Assembly: GCA_947628145.1 (NCBI GenBank)
Contig: CANQYU010000003.1
Location: 1 to 50,901 of the forward strand
Reading direction: 5' to 3'
DNA from: an uncultured Bacilli bacterium
GTDB taxonomy: Bacteria; Bacillota_I; Bacilli_A; RF39; UBA660
DNA length: 50,901 nt
The notes beneath the pieces were generated by a model that was not told where the DNA came from, did no database searches, and worked only from the letters and a program-made list of their open reading frames with translations. Below, in pieces: positions 1 through 8,387 of this stretch; positions within the stretch are counted from its first letter, which is position 1; each line of letters opens with the position of its first letter. Both the position numbers and the translations under genes were made by a program.

Positions 1-180
1 AAATCTTTTTGGCGTGGGTTTCTTTCCATTTATGACAAACTATTAAAAAGTAGTTGACTTATTATAGTTAGCCTCCACATCTCCAAATTACTATTGGTTT
101 CATTAACTATTATACCACAAGAAAAGCAAATCTCATATAGAGTTTGCTCATATAAATTGACTCATAATTTGTAAAATTAT

Positions 181-510
181 TTAATTATAGAATTCTTTAT
201 ATAACATATTTCCTTTATCAATTATCTCTTTGATTTTGGATTCTTCTATGTGTAATTCTTCACTTAATTTTTTCATATTATTAAAATCTTCATTTTTGAA
301 ATCAGAAGTAGTTCCTATTATTTCTTTATTATTTTTAGAATAAGTTGCGCCACTAAATTTGTTTTCATCACTCCAAGTTATTTCTGTATAATTGTTTTCA
401 TCTTCTATATCACAATATAAATTAGTATTATGAAAATGTAATAAAAAATCAAAAAAACTAGGCATTTGCTGATTTGGAACTCCAAAAGTTATATATTCAT
501 TATATTTCAT
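181..510 (-). CDS. Hypothetical small acidic protein
   Basis: A 109-residue reading frame that I do not recognise. The product is soluble, rich in Asn, Glu and Lys, and has no signal peptide, membrane segment or known motif. The C-terminal half looks helical. Upstream of the ATG the minus strand carries only a weak purine stretch (agagatgg) as a ribosome binding site, which lowers confidence. It is divergent from the retron RNA and reverse transcriptase, so it could be an accessory gene of that locus, but nothing in the sequence shows this. Confidence 0.45.
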   Translation of the reverse strand: MKYNEYITFGVPNQQMPSFFDFLLHFHNTNLYCDIEDENNYTEITWSDENKFSGATYSKNNKEIIGTTSDFKNEDFNNMKKLSEELHIEESKIKEIIDKGNMLYKEFYN

Positions 511-632
511 AAAATAATAACCATCTCTATTTTTATAAAAATTGTTTTCTTTTAATGTTTCTCATTTTGTTTGTTCAAAAATTTTATATAAATATTCTCT
601 TTTTATTCTCTAGACTTGTGGTATAATATCTA

Positions 633-800
633 TGCAGTGGTGATTGGAATTTATTCCTACTTTAACGAGTCGTTAAGGGACTAAATTAATGAAGCTCATT
701 TAATTGTAATTATCCGAGGGACTATCCTACACGTTGTGTAGACGCTCCGTTACACTTCGCTTAAAGTCCATCTCCAAATTATAATATTTTTAGCACTGCA
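633..800 (+). ncRNA. Candidate retron msr-msd RNA
   Basis: The stretch directly before the retron-type reverse transcriptase is highly structured. Its ends are a perfect 7-bp inverted repeat, TGCAGTG at 633-639 and CACTGCA at 794-800, which fits the a1/a2 repeats that bound retron RNAs. Inside are small hairpins at 646-657 (GGAA/TTCC), 662-676 (TTAACG/CGTTAA) and about 684-705, which would be msr. They are followed by a larger stem-loop of about 718-768 (GGACT/AGTCC outside, CTACAC/GTGTAG inside), which would be the reverse-transcribed msd part. A TATAAT box at 622-627 would start transcription almost exactly at a1. The layout matches known retrons; the branching G and msd ends cannot be fixed by eye. 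Confidence 0.8.
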
Positions 801-820
801 ATTTAATGGGAGGTAGTAAG

Positions 821-1780
821 ATGTGGAAATACATTGGGACAAAAGAATGTAACGAATTTTTGCTATCTCTCCATTTATTTAATTGTCAAAATACCAAAAA
901 ATATTTAAAAGTATTATATTCAATTAGCAACAATATTGAAAAAAATTATAATATATATAAAATTAAAAAAAGAAATGGTAAATATCGAACTATATATGAA
1001 CCCAATTCTCTTTTAAAGCATATTCAAAGCCAAATTTTAATTAATATACTTAATAATAAGTCTATATCAAAATATGCTAAAGCTTATCATAAGGGTATAT
1101 CCTTAAAAGATAATGCTCTTCCCCATATAAATAAAGAAATGATTTTAAAATTAGATATTGTCAATTTTTTTGAAAATATAACCTTTTTAGATATATATAA
1201 TTCTTGTTTTTCCATAGAATATTTTCCCAAATCAGTAGGAATGTTATTAACTTATTTATGTACATATGATGGGCATTTAACCCAAGGCTCTCCAACATCT
1301 GCCTATATTTCTAATCTAGTAATGAAAGATTTTGATAACATATTAGGCGAATGGTGTAAAGAAAATAATATATCATATACAAGATATTCTGATGATATGA
1401 CTTTTTCGGGTAATTTTAATCCAAGTGAAATAATAATTAAAGTTAGAAAGATGCTATATAAATTGGGACTAGAACTAAACGAAAGCAAAATCCATATTGT
1501 TCCTAAATCCGCCAGTCAAGTAGTCACGGGAATTATTGTGAATGAGAAAGCCCAAGTTAGTATAAAATATCGTAAAGCCCTAAGGCAAGAAATGTATTAT
1601 ATAAAAAAGTTTGGCTTGACATCCCATTTGCAAAAGAAAAATATCAATATTGACAAAGCTAAATACTTAAATAAACTTTATGGAAAAATAATATATGTCT
1701 TACAAATAAATGCAAATGCTCAAGAATTTATTAAATATAAAGAAATTTTAGAAAATTTACTAACTTTAAGTGATATTTAA
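821..1780 (+). CDS. Retron-type reverse transcriptase
   Basis: An RNA-directed DNA polymerase that would copy the msd part of the upstream RNA into a branched RNA-DNA molecule. Motifs in order: basic RT1 region (KKRNGKYRTIYEP), catalytic Asp in LKLDIVNFF, QGSPTSAYISNL, the YSDD active site in RYSDDMTFSG, and the VTG motif (VVTGIIVN) followed by a basic helix, typical of retron RTs. It has QGSPTS, not the SQ motif of DGR enzymes. The frame can begin at ATG 806, but the RBS GGGAGGT at 808-814 fits ATG 821, giving 319 residues, the usual size of an unfused retron RT. No effector domain is fused, so an effector, if present, must be a separate gene. Confidence 0.92.
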   Translation: MWKYIGTKECNEFLLSLHLFNCQNTKKYLKVLYSISNNIEKNYNIYKIKKRNGKYRTIYEPNSLLKHIQSQILINILNNKSISKYAKAYHKGISLKDNALPHINKEMILKLDIVNFFENITFLDIYNSCFSIEYFPKSVGMLLTYLCTYDGHLTQGSPTSAYISNLVMKDFDNILGEWCKENNISYTRYSDDMTFSGNFNPSEIIIKVRKMLYKLGLELNESKIHIVPKSASQVVTGIIVNEKAQVSIKYRKALRQEMYYIKKFGLTSHLQKKNINIDKAKYLNKLYGKIIYVLQINANAQEFIKYKEILENLLTLSDI

Positions 1781-1805
1781 AGGTAATTTAAGCATAACGA
1801 ATTTT

Positions 1806-1816
1806 TATAATATAAT
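1806..1816 (+). promoter_or_regulatory. Possible promoter of the MmcQ-EVE gene
   Basis: Two overlapping -10 boxes (TATAATATAAT) lie in the 68-bp gap after the reverse transcriptase. They suggest that the next gene can be transcribed on its own, which weakens the case that it is an obligate retron effector. No clear -35 box is seen. Confidence 0.4.
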
Positions 1817-1848
1817 AGAAATGAAAAATAATTATGGAGGCCTAAAAA

Positions 1849-2895
1849 ATGACTATTGAAGAAGAAATATTTACCAAAGCAAAAGCTGATTTTTCTAAAA
1901 TATCTAAATATGGATTTAAAAAAAATCAAACTTTATATAAATATTCTGAGAATATTATGGATAATAAATTTAGAGTTGATATTGAAATAAATCAAGATGG
2001 GGTAGTTAAAGGCAAAGTTTTTGACTTATCTTTTGATGAAGAATATTTTAACTTTCGAATGGAAGAAAATATAGGTTCCTTTGCCAGTCAAGTTAAAGAA
2101 GAATTTAAAAATTTATTAATCGATATTAGAAATGAATGTTTTATAAAAGAATATTTCCTATATGCGCAATCAAATAGAATTGCCTCTTTAATCAAAGAAA
2201 AATATAAATCTCATCCCGAATTTGAATGGGAAAAATTTCCAGGCTTTGCTACTTTTCGAAATAAAGATAATAAAAAATGGTATGGTTTAATAATGAATAT
2301 TAATCAAAATAAATTAATTCCCAACACTAATGGTGAAATAGAAATAATCAATCTAAAACTAGAACCAACCGAAATAGAAAATTTATTAAAATTAGATGGA
2401 TTTTATCCGGCTTATCATATGAATAAGAAAAATTGGATTTCAGTTATTCTGAATGATACTGTATCCGATGAAAAAATAATGAATTTAATCGCCAAAAGTT
2501 ATTCCTATACAGTTACAAATAAAAATAATGTTAAAAATGAGTGGCTCATCCCCGCGAATCCCAAATATTTTGATATTGAAAAAGCTCTAAAAGAAAATAA
2601 TATAATCACCTGGAAACAAAGTACTAATATTAAAGTAGACGACCTAGTTTATCTCTATGTTGCAGAACCCTATTCCTCAATTATGTATAAATTTAAAGTA
2701 ATTGATGTTAATATACCCTATGAATATCAAGATGAAAATTTAAATATTGAAAAAGTTATGAAAATAGCTCTAATAACTAGATATGAAAAAGGAAAATTAT
2801 CATTTAATAAATTAAAAGAATTTGGAATAAATGCTGTTAGAGGCCCAAGATATATGCCTGTAGCTTTAAGTGAATATATAAAAAAATTAAAATAG
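1849..2895 (+). CDS. MmcQ/YjbR-like DNA-binding and EVE-domain protein
   Basis: A 348-residue soluble protein. Residues about 1-115 match the N-terminal extension seen in Firmicutes MmcQ/YjbR proteins. Residues about 120-225 carry the MmcQ/YjbR hallmarks (SHPEFEWEKFPGFATFR, NKKWYGLIM, FYPAYHMNKKNWISV, in that order), a fold related to CyaY-like DNA-binding proteins. Residues about 228-348 look like an EVE (PUA-like) domain: NEWLIPANPKYFDI, a Trp-containing WKQS segment, DLVYLYVAEP and a C-terminal RGPRYMP. EVE domains read modified bases in DNA or RNA and often sit in defence loci. It has its own GGAGG RBS and follows the retron RT in the same direction. Role in the retron is open; a general nucleic-acid function is equally possible. 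Confidence 0.8.
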   Translation: MTIEEEIFTKAKADFSKISKYGFKKNQTLYKYSENIMDNKFRVDIEINQDGVVKGKVFDLSFDEEYFNFRMEENIGSFASQVKEEFKNLLIDIRNECFIKEYFLYAQSNRIASLIKEKYKSHPEFEWEKFPGFATFRNKDNKKWYGLIMNINQNKLIPNTNGEIEIINLKLEPTEIENLLKLDGFYPAYHMNKKNWISVILNDTVSDEKIMNLIAKSYSYTVTNKNNVKNEWLIPANPKYFDIEKALKENNIITWKQSTNIKVDDLVYLYVAEPYSSIMYKFKVIDVNIPYEYQDENLNIEKVMKIALITRYEKGKLSFNKLKEFGINAVRGPRYMPVALSEYIKKLK

Positions 2896-2982
2896 CTATT
2901 TACTATTAAAATTTAATTTTTTTAGCTAATTTCCAAAGAGTATTAACAAATTTAAAAGAACTTGCTAAATCAAGGAGAGCAT

Positions 2983-3327
2983 ATGAAAGAACTTATTTTT
3001 ATTCGCAAAACTATTGCGACCATTATGGCTTTAACTATTTTAATATGGGCTTTTTTCCAAAATAATATATATGGAAAAATAATTATAATTCCCTTTATTC
3101 TTTGCTCTCTTCTTCTTCTTTTAGAAAATATTTTTTTATTTCTAAATAATTTCAAAATTGCTCATATCTTTAATTATATTTTTAAAATAATTTTTTTTAT
3201 TTCGGCATTAAGTTTTTTGACATATGCTACCTATTATAGTATCACTCATAAAAAATATTCTCTTATTATTATAGTTATAATATTTTTAATTCTGCTAATT
3301 AAATTAATAAAAAAACTTAAATGTTAA
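2983..3327 (+). CDS. Small integral membrane protein
   Basis: A 114-residue protein made almost entirely of four predicted membrane helices with a short basic C-terminal tail (LIKKLKC). The start is ATG 2983, seven bases after AAGGAG; the in-frame TTG at 2962 lies before this RBS and is rejected. I do not recognise the family. It stands directly before a gene for an XRE regulator with a membrane segment, and the two may be co-transcribed, since there is no clear terminator in the 81-bp gap. Confidence 0.6.
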   Translation: MKELIFIRKTIATIMALTILIWAFFQNNIYGKIIIIPFILCSLLLLLENIFLFLNNFKIAHIFNYIFKIIFFISALSFLTYATYYSITHKKYSLIIIVIIFLILLIKLIKKLKC

Positions 3328-3408
3328 AACTCTTTGTCAAAATTCCTAAAAGCTTTTGTAGATTTGTTATCCGAACTATTTTATAATTATAAACAAGGAG
3401 GAGAATTT

Positions 3409-3960
3409 ATGTTAGGGAAGAACATTTTAAAATTACGTAAACAAGCTGGACTTTCTCAAGAAGAATTAGGCGAAAAAATCAATGTAACTAGGCAAACTAT
3501 ATCAAACTGGGAGTTAAACGAAACTGCGCCTAATCCTGAACAGTTAAAATTACTATCTAAAGTTTTAGATGTTAGTATTGATGATTTATTAAATAATGAA
3601 CGAAAAGAGGTTTTAGCTAATAAAATTAGTAATACTGAAAAATTAGCAGGCATAATTATTAAAATATTAAAAATCTTTGGTATAATATTTATTATTTATT
3701 TTATTTTCATAATTATTGGCCTTATTTCTTTAATCTTGTTTAGAACTAAAAATAATCAAGAAGAAAGTATTTCATTTAGTTGTTCATTAAATGCGGAAGA
3801 ATATAAAATATCTATTGGCTCAGCTAATTATTTTTCCTGTCCTACATGTTCTAATGAGCTTCAAGTTAAACTGAAAGAATTAACTAATTATCAAAATATT
3901 AGTGCCTCTAAAAACAATATCGAAAATTATTTTACTAGTCTTAATGGTTATTGTGAATAA
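3409..3960 (+). CDS. XRE-family regulator with membrane segment
   Basis: A 183-residue protein. Residues 1-66 are a classic HTH_XRE domain (LRKQAGLSQEELGEKINV, then TRQTISNWE, ending IDDLL). A membrane helix follows at about 85-117, and the C-terminal 65 residues hold four cysteines, two in a CPTC motif, and would lie outside the cell or at the membrane face. This HTH-plus-membrane layout is common in low-GC Firmicutes and suggests a membrane-tethered transcription regulator that senses an envelope signal; the signal is unknown. Start ATG 3409 is chosen because of the strong AAGGAGGAG RBS; an upstream in-frame TTG at 3334 has none. Confidence 0.8.
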   Translation: MLGKNILKLRKQAGLSQEELGEKINVTRQTISNWELNETAPNPEQLKLLSKVLDVSIDDLLNNERKEVLANKISNTEKLAGIIIKILKIFGIIFIIYFIFIIIGLISLILFRTKNNQEESISFSCSLNAEEYKISIGSANYFSCPTCSNELQVKLKELTNYQNISASKNNIENYFTSLNGYCE

Positions 3961-4035
3961 AAAGTAAACTTAATACTAATATTATATCTAAATTTAAATA
4001 TTTATTGTATAATAAAAGTAATTATGGAGGTTTAA

Positions 4036-4479
4036 ATGACAAATGACGAAACACTAAGACCTAAAAGAAGCAAATTAACTATTATTTTAATTGTAATATT
4101 AGGTACTATTTTTTATATTTTACCATCATTTTTAATCTTTGGTAGTTTTATCTATGAATTATGTAATCATACTCAGTTTGTTACAGAAAATAATAATATA
4201 ATCATTAATGATGGCAAACTAACTATAAAAAATCTTGAAGCTAATTATAATCCTGAAAGACAAGAATATATTATTACGGGTTCTATTGATGAATCTCCTA
4301 AAAATTACGATTTATATTTAGAATTTGAATTATATAATGAAAATGATTATATCATAGGTACCACATCTATTTCGCTCTCTTTAGCCCAAGATTCCAGTTA
4401 TAAAGTTAAAGCCATTTATAATGAAAATGACGCGAATGAGATTGTAAAATATAAATTAAAAAATGTTGAATTATATTAA
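4036..4479 (+). CDS. Membrane-anchored hypothetical protein, FxLYD-like
   Basis: A 147-residue protein with a basic N-terminus, one membrane helix at about 13-38 and an extracytoplasmic domain of about 100 residues. The outer domain has alternating beta-strand character with a YIITGSIDES segment and DLYLEFELYNENDYIIGT, which resembles the FxLYD-type beta-sandwich found on many Firmicutes surface proteins; this match is weak. Preceded by GGAGG at 4026-4030 and a TATAAT-like box near 4009. Separate small gene between an XRE regulator and the convergent methyltransferase. Confidence 0.6.
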   Translation: MTNDETLRPKRSKLTIILIVILGTIFYILPSFLIFGSFIYELCNHTQFVTENNNIIINDGKLTIKNLEANYNPERQEYIITGSIDESPKNYDLYLEFELYNENDYIIGTTSISLSLAQDSSYKVKAIYNENDANEIVKYKLKNVELY

Positions 4480-4481
4480 AG

Positions 4482-4512
4482 AAGCCAAACTAAAAATAAG
4501 TTTTGCTTTTTT
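4482..4512. terminator. Bidirectional terminator
   Basis: Stem AAGCCAAAC / GTTTTGCTT with one mismatch, a 9-base loop and T-rich flanks on both strands. It lies between two convergent genes and overlaps the stop of the methyltransferase gene. Confidence 0.6.
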
Positions 4513-5755
4513 AATTTTCCATTTCTATAATTTTTTCTAATTCTTGCCCAATTTTTTTAACTACTCCCACGACTAAAGCATTACCCATCATAAAATTCCT
4601 TTTTTTATCACTCATGCCGGTATTTGTCCAATTATCCGGAAATTCATTAATTCTTTCACATTCTAAAGGAGTTAATAATCTTATTTTTTTAGTTATGAAA
4701 TCTTCAACAATATGGGTACTGCGACTAATTCCACCTTCGCTAGTTAGCATTGTGCGAGCTGGAGCTTCTAAATTATCTGGGTAGGGCATAGAGCCTTCCG
4801 AATAAAAATATTTTTCGCCATTAGGTTTAATTCGGGGAATACTTTTGCTTCCCTTTAATATTTTAAATTTTTGCAATTTTTCTTCACTTAAAAAATATTT
4901 ACTAGCAACCTCTTTATTTTCTATAATATCTTTTAAAGGCTTAATTTTTTCATTTATAGGTGTAACTTTAGCAGTATATATTTTTCCATTAAGCATAATT
5001 CCGGCATTATAAAATTGTGTTGTAAAATTATTACTAACCTCTAATAAATCTTTATAATTATCTTTAGTTATACTTGCTTTATTATCATTAAGAACATCTT
5101 TTATAATAGGAAATTGTTTAACAAATAACCCATTTTTTAAAACAATATTTTCTAATTTCTTATTTTTCATTTTTTTATAATAATTAGTACTTTTATGATA
5201 AGCAAATATATAAGTTCGTCTTCTTTTTTGAGGATGACCATACTCCGCGGCATTAATAACACGCCATTCCACCGCATAACCATTATCTAAAAAGCTTCTT
5301 AAAATAATTCCAAAATCTCTTCCTCTTTGTTTAGCCGGCGAAATAAGTATTCTATCAACATTTTCTAAAAGAACAAAAGGCGGTTTCTTAACTTTTAAAA
5401 CCTCATTAATTGCCCACCATAAAACTCCTTTTTTCCCCTCAATTCCCTTACTACTAGCTAAGGTTTTAGCGACGGAATAATCTTGACAAGGAAACCCTCC
5501 GACCAATAAAGTATGGGTAGGTATTTCTTCTTTATTAACTTTAAAAATATCTATATTACTAACATTATCTTTTCCAAATCTTTTGATATAGCAGTCATAA
5601 GCTTCTTGGGTTTTAGTCGCGGGTTCCCATTGATTAGCCCATAAAAAATGCCAATTTCCCTTTTCTATTACTTTATTATTATTTATAACTACATTATTAA
5701 GGCCACATCGAAATCCTCCAACTCCGGCGAATAATTCCACTACTGTTTTTTCCAT
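4511..5755 (-). CDS. DNA cytosine-5 methyltransferase
   Basis: Transfers a methyl group from SAM to C5 of cytosine in a specific DNA site. The 414 residues hold the conserved motifs in order: I (ELFAGVGGFRCGL), IV with the catalytic PC pair (GGFPCQDYSVA), VI (ENV), VIII (QKRRRTYIF), IX (RLLTPLECERINEFPDNW) and X (MMGNALVVGVV). The stretch between VIII and IX (about 205-350) is the target-recognition domain; I cannot read the recognised site from it. The gene starts with ATG after AGGAGG and is divergent, by 137 bp, from an unrecognised 249-residue gene, a common layout for type II restriction-modification pairs. It may also act as an orphan methylase. Confidence 0.93.
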   Translation of the reverse strand: MEKTVVELFAGVGGFRCGLNNVVINNNKVIEKGNWHFLWANQWEPATKTQEAYDCYIKRFGKDNVSNIDIFKVNKEEIPTHTLLVGGFPCQDYSVAKTLASSKGIEGKKGVLWWAINEVLKVKKPPFVLLENVDRILISPAKQRGRDFGIILRSFLDNGYAVEWRVINAAEYGHPQKRRRTYIFAYHKSTNYYKKMKNKKLENIVLKNGLFVKQFPIIKDVLNDNKASITKDNYKDLLEVSNNFTTQFYNAGIMLNGKIYTAKVTPINEKIKPLKDIIENKEVASKYFLSEEKLQKFKILKGSKSIPRIKPNGEKYFYSEGSMPYPDNLEAPARTMLTSEGGISRSTHIVEDFITKKIRLLTPLECERINEFPDNWTNTGMSDKKRNFMMGNALVVGVVKKIGQELEKIIEMEN

Positions 5756-5892
5756 ATTGTCCTCCTGTTGTGCTATAAATATTATAAAATAAAACTAACA
5801 AAAGCTCTATATTTTTTAAGCAATTTCCCTAATTAAATTTTACTTTTATTATATTTAATGCTAAAATAACTATATAGAAATTTGGAGGTATT

Positions 5893-6642
5893 ATGTTACA
5901 AACATCAATTATTAAACGTCTTTCACCCGAAATGAAAAATAAAAGAATTTTAAGAATAAAAGAAGCTTTATCATTTCCTATGGGAGATAAAACTCACAAA
6001 AAGCGTACTTATATAAGTAAAGAAAAAGATTTAATTGCTTATTTTGAAAAACCCGGAAAAGAATATTCACGGAATAATAATCCTAATATTAATGATATGA
6101 CCCCTGTCGTGGAGGGACTTAATATTGCTTCTTTTAGTGAAATATGGAAAGAATTATTAGAACTTTCGATTATTCTAAATCCAGATACATATAAAAAATT
6201 ATTTACTATTATTTATAGATTAGCTTATTTATTAGATTGCAAAGAAATTAATGGTCAAGTTAGATTTCAACCAGCGGGGGAAATATTAGAAGAAATAAAT
6301 AATATTCAACAAGAAATTAATAGTAAAGGAAAAAAACTCAATATTTTAAAATTTTTAACTCTTTTAGATTTAATTGGCTGGAATGAAGATGTCAAATATC
6401 AAGCTAATTTATCTTTTAAACCAGTTAGAAAAGGGCGTATTAATAATATTTTAAGTATGATTTCTATTCCTTTAATATTTAAAAATTTTATTACCGAAGT
6501 TATTACTAATGCTCATAATTTAGAAAATATTGATTTTACTACTTTAATTGATATGGCTCAACAATTTGCGAGAACTAGAGGTATTGCCCCTATATCTAAT
6601 AAAGACTTAGTTGACCATTTATCTCCTTTCTTAATTGAATAG
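5893..6642 (+). CDS. Unknown protein, candidate restriction endonuclease
   Basis: A 249-residue soluble protein that I do not recognise. It is charged at the N-terminus (KRLSPEMKNKRILRIKEAL), has a conserved-looking NPNINDMTPVVEG segment near 74-86 and is mainly helical afterwards. No clear PD-(D/E)XK, HNH or GIY-YIG motif can be pointed out. It has a strong GGAGG RBS and its own promoter region, divergent from the cytosine-5 methyltransferase. Stand-alone genes in this position are often the cognate type II restriction enzyme, which diverge fast and are hard to recognise; this role is inferred only from position. Confidence 0.6.
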   Translation: MLQTSIIKRLSPEMKNKRILRIKEALSFPMGDKTHKKRTYISKEKDLIAYFEKPGKEYSRNNNPNINDMTPVVEGLNIASFSEIWKELLELSIILNPDTYKKLFTIIYRLAYLLDCKEINGQVRFQPAGEILEEINNIQQEINSKGKKLNILKFLTLLDLIGWNEDVKYQANLSFKPVRKGRINNILSMISIPLIFKNFITEVITNAHNLENIDFTTLIDMAQQFARTRGIAPISNKDLVDHLSPFLIE

Positions 6643-6668
6643 TTTAATTTTCCTAAAATTCTTTTAAA

Positions 6669-6719
6669 ATGCAACCAAATTTATCTAAAAAACAACCTAA
6701 AATTGGTCGAATGCAACCA
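6669..6719 (+). promoter_or_regulatory. Repeat pair upstream of XRE gene
   Basis: ATGCAACCA occurs at 6669-6677 and 6711-6719, 42 bp apart (about four helical turns). Between them lies an imperfect inverted repeat around ACCAAATTTA and TAAAATTGGT. A TATAAA box at 6728-6733 follows. This looks like an operator region for the XRE regulator gene that starts at 6757, probably for autoregulation. Confidence 0.4.
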
Positions 6720-6756
6720 GTAGAAATTATAAAATACTCTTGAAAGGAGAAAAAAT

Positions 6757-8238
6757 ATGAATAACAATTTTGCTGAAAATTTAAAAAAGCTTCGCAAAGA
6801 AAACAATCTCTCTCAAGAACAATTGGCTGAAGAATTAGGTGTATCTAGACAAGCTATATCTAAATGGGAATCTTCTCTTGCTTATCCTGAAATGGATAAA
6901 ATAATTGCTTTATGTGATAAATTTAATTTAAATATTGATGATTTACTCCATAAAGATATTAAAGAAATAAAAGGGGAGGAAGAGGTAAAAAATAATATTA
7001 ATAAAGGCATAGATGATTTTTTAAAATTTATAACTAATACTTTAAATCTATTTTGTAAAATGAATTTTAAAAGTAAAATAAAATGTTTATTTGAACAAAT
7101 AATAATAATTAGTTTTTTAGTAATTATATCGGCTATTTTATTTGTTTTTAGTAAATATATTATATTAGGTATTTTTGCTTTTTTACCCACTAAAATAAAT
7201 CATATTGTTTGTTCTTTAATTAATAATATTATTCTTTTATTTTTATTTATTGCTAGTTTAATTATCTTTATCCATATCTTTAAAACTAGATATTTAGATT
7301 ATTATACTAAACTAGAGATTTCTAAAAAAAGTAATGTCGAAGAACCTGTTAATTTAAACCAAGAGAATATAATTTTAAAAGAAAAAGAAGCTAAAATAAT
7401 ATTTCGTAATCCTGAAAATGAATATCGTTTTATTAATGGCTTATTTAAAATGATTTTAGGTATTATAAAATTCTTTGCTATCTTTGTTGTTCTTGGTTTA
7501 AGTTTTACTTTAATTTGTTTCTTTTTTAGCTTTGTAATTTCTTTTTTAATATTTAAAACAGGCCTCTTTTTTATCGGTCTATTACTAGCTATTTTATCTT
7601 GTGCAACCATTAATATTATTCTTTTATTATTAGTAATTAATTTTATATTTTCCCGCAAAAACTCTAAAAAAATTATGGTCATAAGCTTTATTGCTTCCAT
7701 AGCTACCTTTGGCATAAGTTTAGGTTTAATATTTATCGGTTCCCTTAACTTTAGTATAGTTACGCCTGATTTAAAAACTGCTTCTTTAGAACTTACTATG
7801 ACTGATAATTTATTTATTGATAATAATAACATTGAATATATTCCTCAAAATATAGATAATATTATTATTGAATCTCAAGTTCCTAATTTATGTAACTTAA
7901 AAGCCGAAAATATTTATTCTAATGACTTAATTTTATATAGTGAATGTAAAGAACCTTTAAAAGTTATTAAAGAAGCAATTACTAACTTAAATCACTATAA
8001 AATATTAGATTTAAATAATGATTTACAAAATATAAAAGTTTATGCATCTTCTGAAAATATTAATAAATTAAAACAAAATATTATAAAATATTATGAATAT
8101 GAAAATAGTTATAATGCTGAAATAACCGCGTATGAAAATGCTATTAATAATTATGTTAATCAAATAACTAATTATGAAGAAAAAATAGCCGAATTAGAAA
8201 ATGAGCTTGCTAATTATAAAAATAATCAATTTGAATAA
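6757..8238 (+). CDS. XRE regulator with large membrane domain
   Basis: A 493-residue protein. Residues 1-65 are a canonical HTH_XRE domain (LRKENNLSQEQLAEELGVS, then RQAISKWE and NIDDLL). After a charged linker there are about six membrane helices (about 117-142, 145-178, 226-258, 262-293, 306-330), followed by an extracytoplasmic beta-type region (about 345-440) and a final coiled coil (about 455-490, with NYEEKIAELENELANYK). Proteins of this layout in Firmicutes are taken as membrane-tethered regulators; the outer region recalls the DUF4097-like beta domain but the match is uncertain. RBS AAAGGAG precedes ATG 6757. Target genes are unknown; the next gene is a drug/metabolite exporter. Confidence 0.7.
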   Translation: MNNNFAENLKKLRKENNLSQEQLAEELGVSRQAISKWESSLAYPEMDKIIALCDKFNLNIDDLLHKDIKEIKGEEEVKNNINKGIDDFLKFITNTLNLFCKMNFKSKIKCLFEQIIIISFLVIISAILFVFSKYIILGIFAFLPTKINHIVCSLINNIILLFLFIASLIIFIHIFKTRYLDYYTKLEISKKSNVEEPVNLNQENIILKEKEAKIIFRNPENEYRFINGLFKMILGIIKFFAIFVVLGLSFTLICFFFSFVISFLIFKTGLFFIGLLLAILSCATINIILLLLVINFIFSRKNSKKIMVISFIASIATFGISLGLIFIGSLNFSIVTPDLKTASLELTMTDNLFIDNNNIEYIPQNIDNIIIESQVPNLCNLKAENIYSNDLILYSECKEPLKVIKEAITNLNHYKILDLNNDLQNIKVYASSENINKLKQNIIKYYEYENSYNAEITAYENAINNYVNQITNYEEKIAELENELANYKNNQFE

Positions 8239-8263
8239 AATTTAAAAAAAATTAAAAAAACAT

Positions 8264-8292
8264 TTGCAAAAAAATTTTAAAAATAGTATAAT
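8264..8292 (+). promoter_or_regulatory. Promoter of MATE-kinase gene
   Basis: TTGCAA at 8264-8269 and TATAAT at 8287-8292, 17 bp apart. Transcription would begin near 8299 and give an untranslated leader of nearly 90 bases that includes the strong hairpin at 8315-8344. Confidence 0.5.
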
Positions 8293-8314
8293 TTATTAGT
8301 CTGCTCCAGCAATT

Positions 8315-8352
8315 ATGCGTAAAAACAAGACTTGTTTTACGCATATTTTTTT
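8315..8352 (+). terminator. Strong hairpin with T-run in leader (possible attenuator)
   Basis: Arms ATGCGTAAAAACAAG and CTTGTTTTACGCAT pair over about 14 bp with one bulged A, followed by seven T. Outside it, AGCAA (8308-8312) can pair with TTGCT (8351-8355) and CTGC (8301-8304) with GCAG (8361-8364). It is either the terminator of the upstream XRE gene or, since a good promoter lies before it and none clearly after it, an attenuator in the leader of the MATE-kinase gene. Confidence 0.65.
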
Positions 8353-8387
8353 GCTCAAATGCAGGTTTTATAAATGGAGGAAAAAAT

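Noticed and set aside
1303..1488. Minus-strand frame inside the reverse transcriptase gene
   Set aside because: Shadow frame without RBS; the plus-strand protein has all RT motifs.
821..1780. The reverse transcriptase as the DGR enzyme for the variable surface proteins
   Set aside because: It has QGSPTS, YSDD and VTG as in retron RTs and lacks the DGR SQ motif; it is preceded by an msr-msd-like RNA and no template repeat with the 24-bp block is near it.
7302..7832. 176-residue minus-strand frame inside the XRE membrane regulator
   Set aside because: Low-complexity Lys/Ile protein, mirror of a membrane-protein gene; no RBS.
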